DNA of 5,100 nt from contig JADHUX010000043.1 of assembly GCA_016784285.1 (NCBI GenBank), positions 1 through 5,100 of the forward strand, given 5' to 3'. Shown piece after piece: positions 5,050 through 5,100 of this stretch. The notes beneath the pieces were generated by a model. That model was not told where the DNA came from and did not search any database. It saw nothing but the letters and a program-made list of their open reading frames with translations. Numbering within the stretch: the first letter of the stretch is position 1; every line of letters begins with the position of its first letter. Source of the DNA: Parcubacteria group bacterium. Its GTDB lineage: Bacteria > Patescibacteriota > Minisyncoccia > Phycocordibacterales > UBA2163. The position numbers and the translations under genes were made by a program.

Positions 5050-5100
5050 TTGTGAAAAATCAAACTGAAATATTTCGATTATGTGACCTGATCAGGGAAA

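Overview
The window is AT-rich bacterial chromosome with long, mostly non-coding spacers. It holds three ordinary chromosomal genes and one small insertion sequence. Nothing fixes the species. A B12-binding radical SAM protein, a DUF2079 membrane protein, an IS200-type element and a CACAAA-type intergenic tandem repeat would suit many environmental anaerobes, but this is only an impression.

Layout: (1) The left edge carries, on the minus strand, the first 36 codons of a gene whose N-terminus looks like a cobalamin-binding-domain radical SAM protein. (2) Positions 111-684 are non-coding, with a perfect 16-bp palindrome at 347-362 and an extended -10-like box at 570-578. (3) Positions 685-1641 (minus) encode an unusual membrane protein: a HicB-like N-terminal domain, one transmembrane helix and a C-terminal discoidin (F5/8 type C-like) domain. 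(4) Positions 1642-2382 hold no gene I can support. (5) About 2383-3008 is a compact IS200-type element encoding only the Y1 HUH transposase TnpA. It has hairpins at both ends, an inverted repeat that buries the tnpA Shine-Dalgarno sequence, a possible antisense promoter just inside tnpA, and a 13-bp inverted repeat joining the 5' leader to the right end. (6) Positions 3009-3287 are a spacer with tandem TATAAT boxes and small inverted repeats. (7) Positions 3288-5018 encode a 576-residue polytopic DUF2079 protein. (8) The right edge has a short CACAAAAAA tandem repeat and two 10-bp palindromes.

No operon is visible: the two minus-strand genes are about 575 bp apart, and the insertion sequence and the DUF2079 gene are separate plus-strand units. 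The insertion sequence sits in a spacer and seems to have broken no gene. The most interesting items are the HicB-like/TM/discoidin architecture and the layered RNA control predicted for tnpA. The latter parallels what is known for Salmonella IS200, with the extra possibility of contact between the 5' leader and the 3' end. I see no strong sign of a wholly new multi-gene system.
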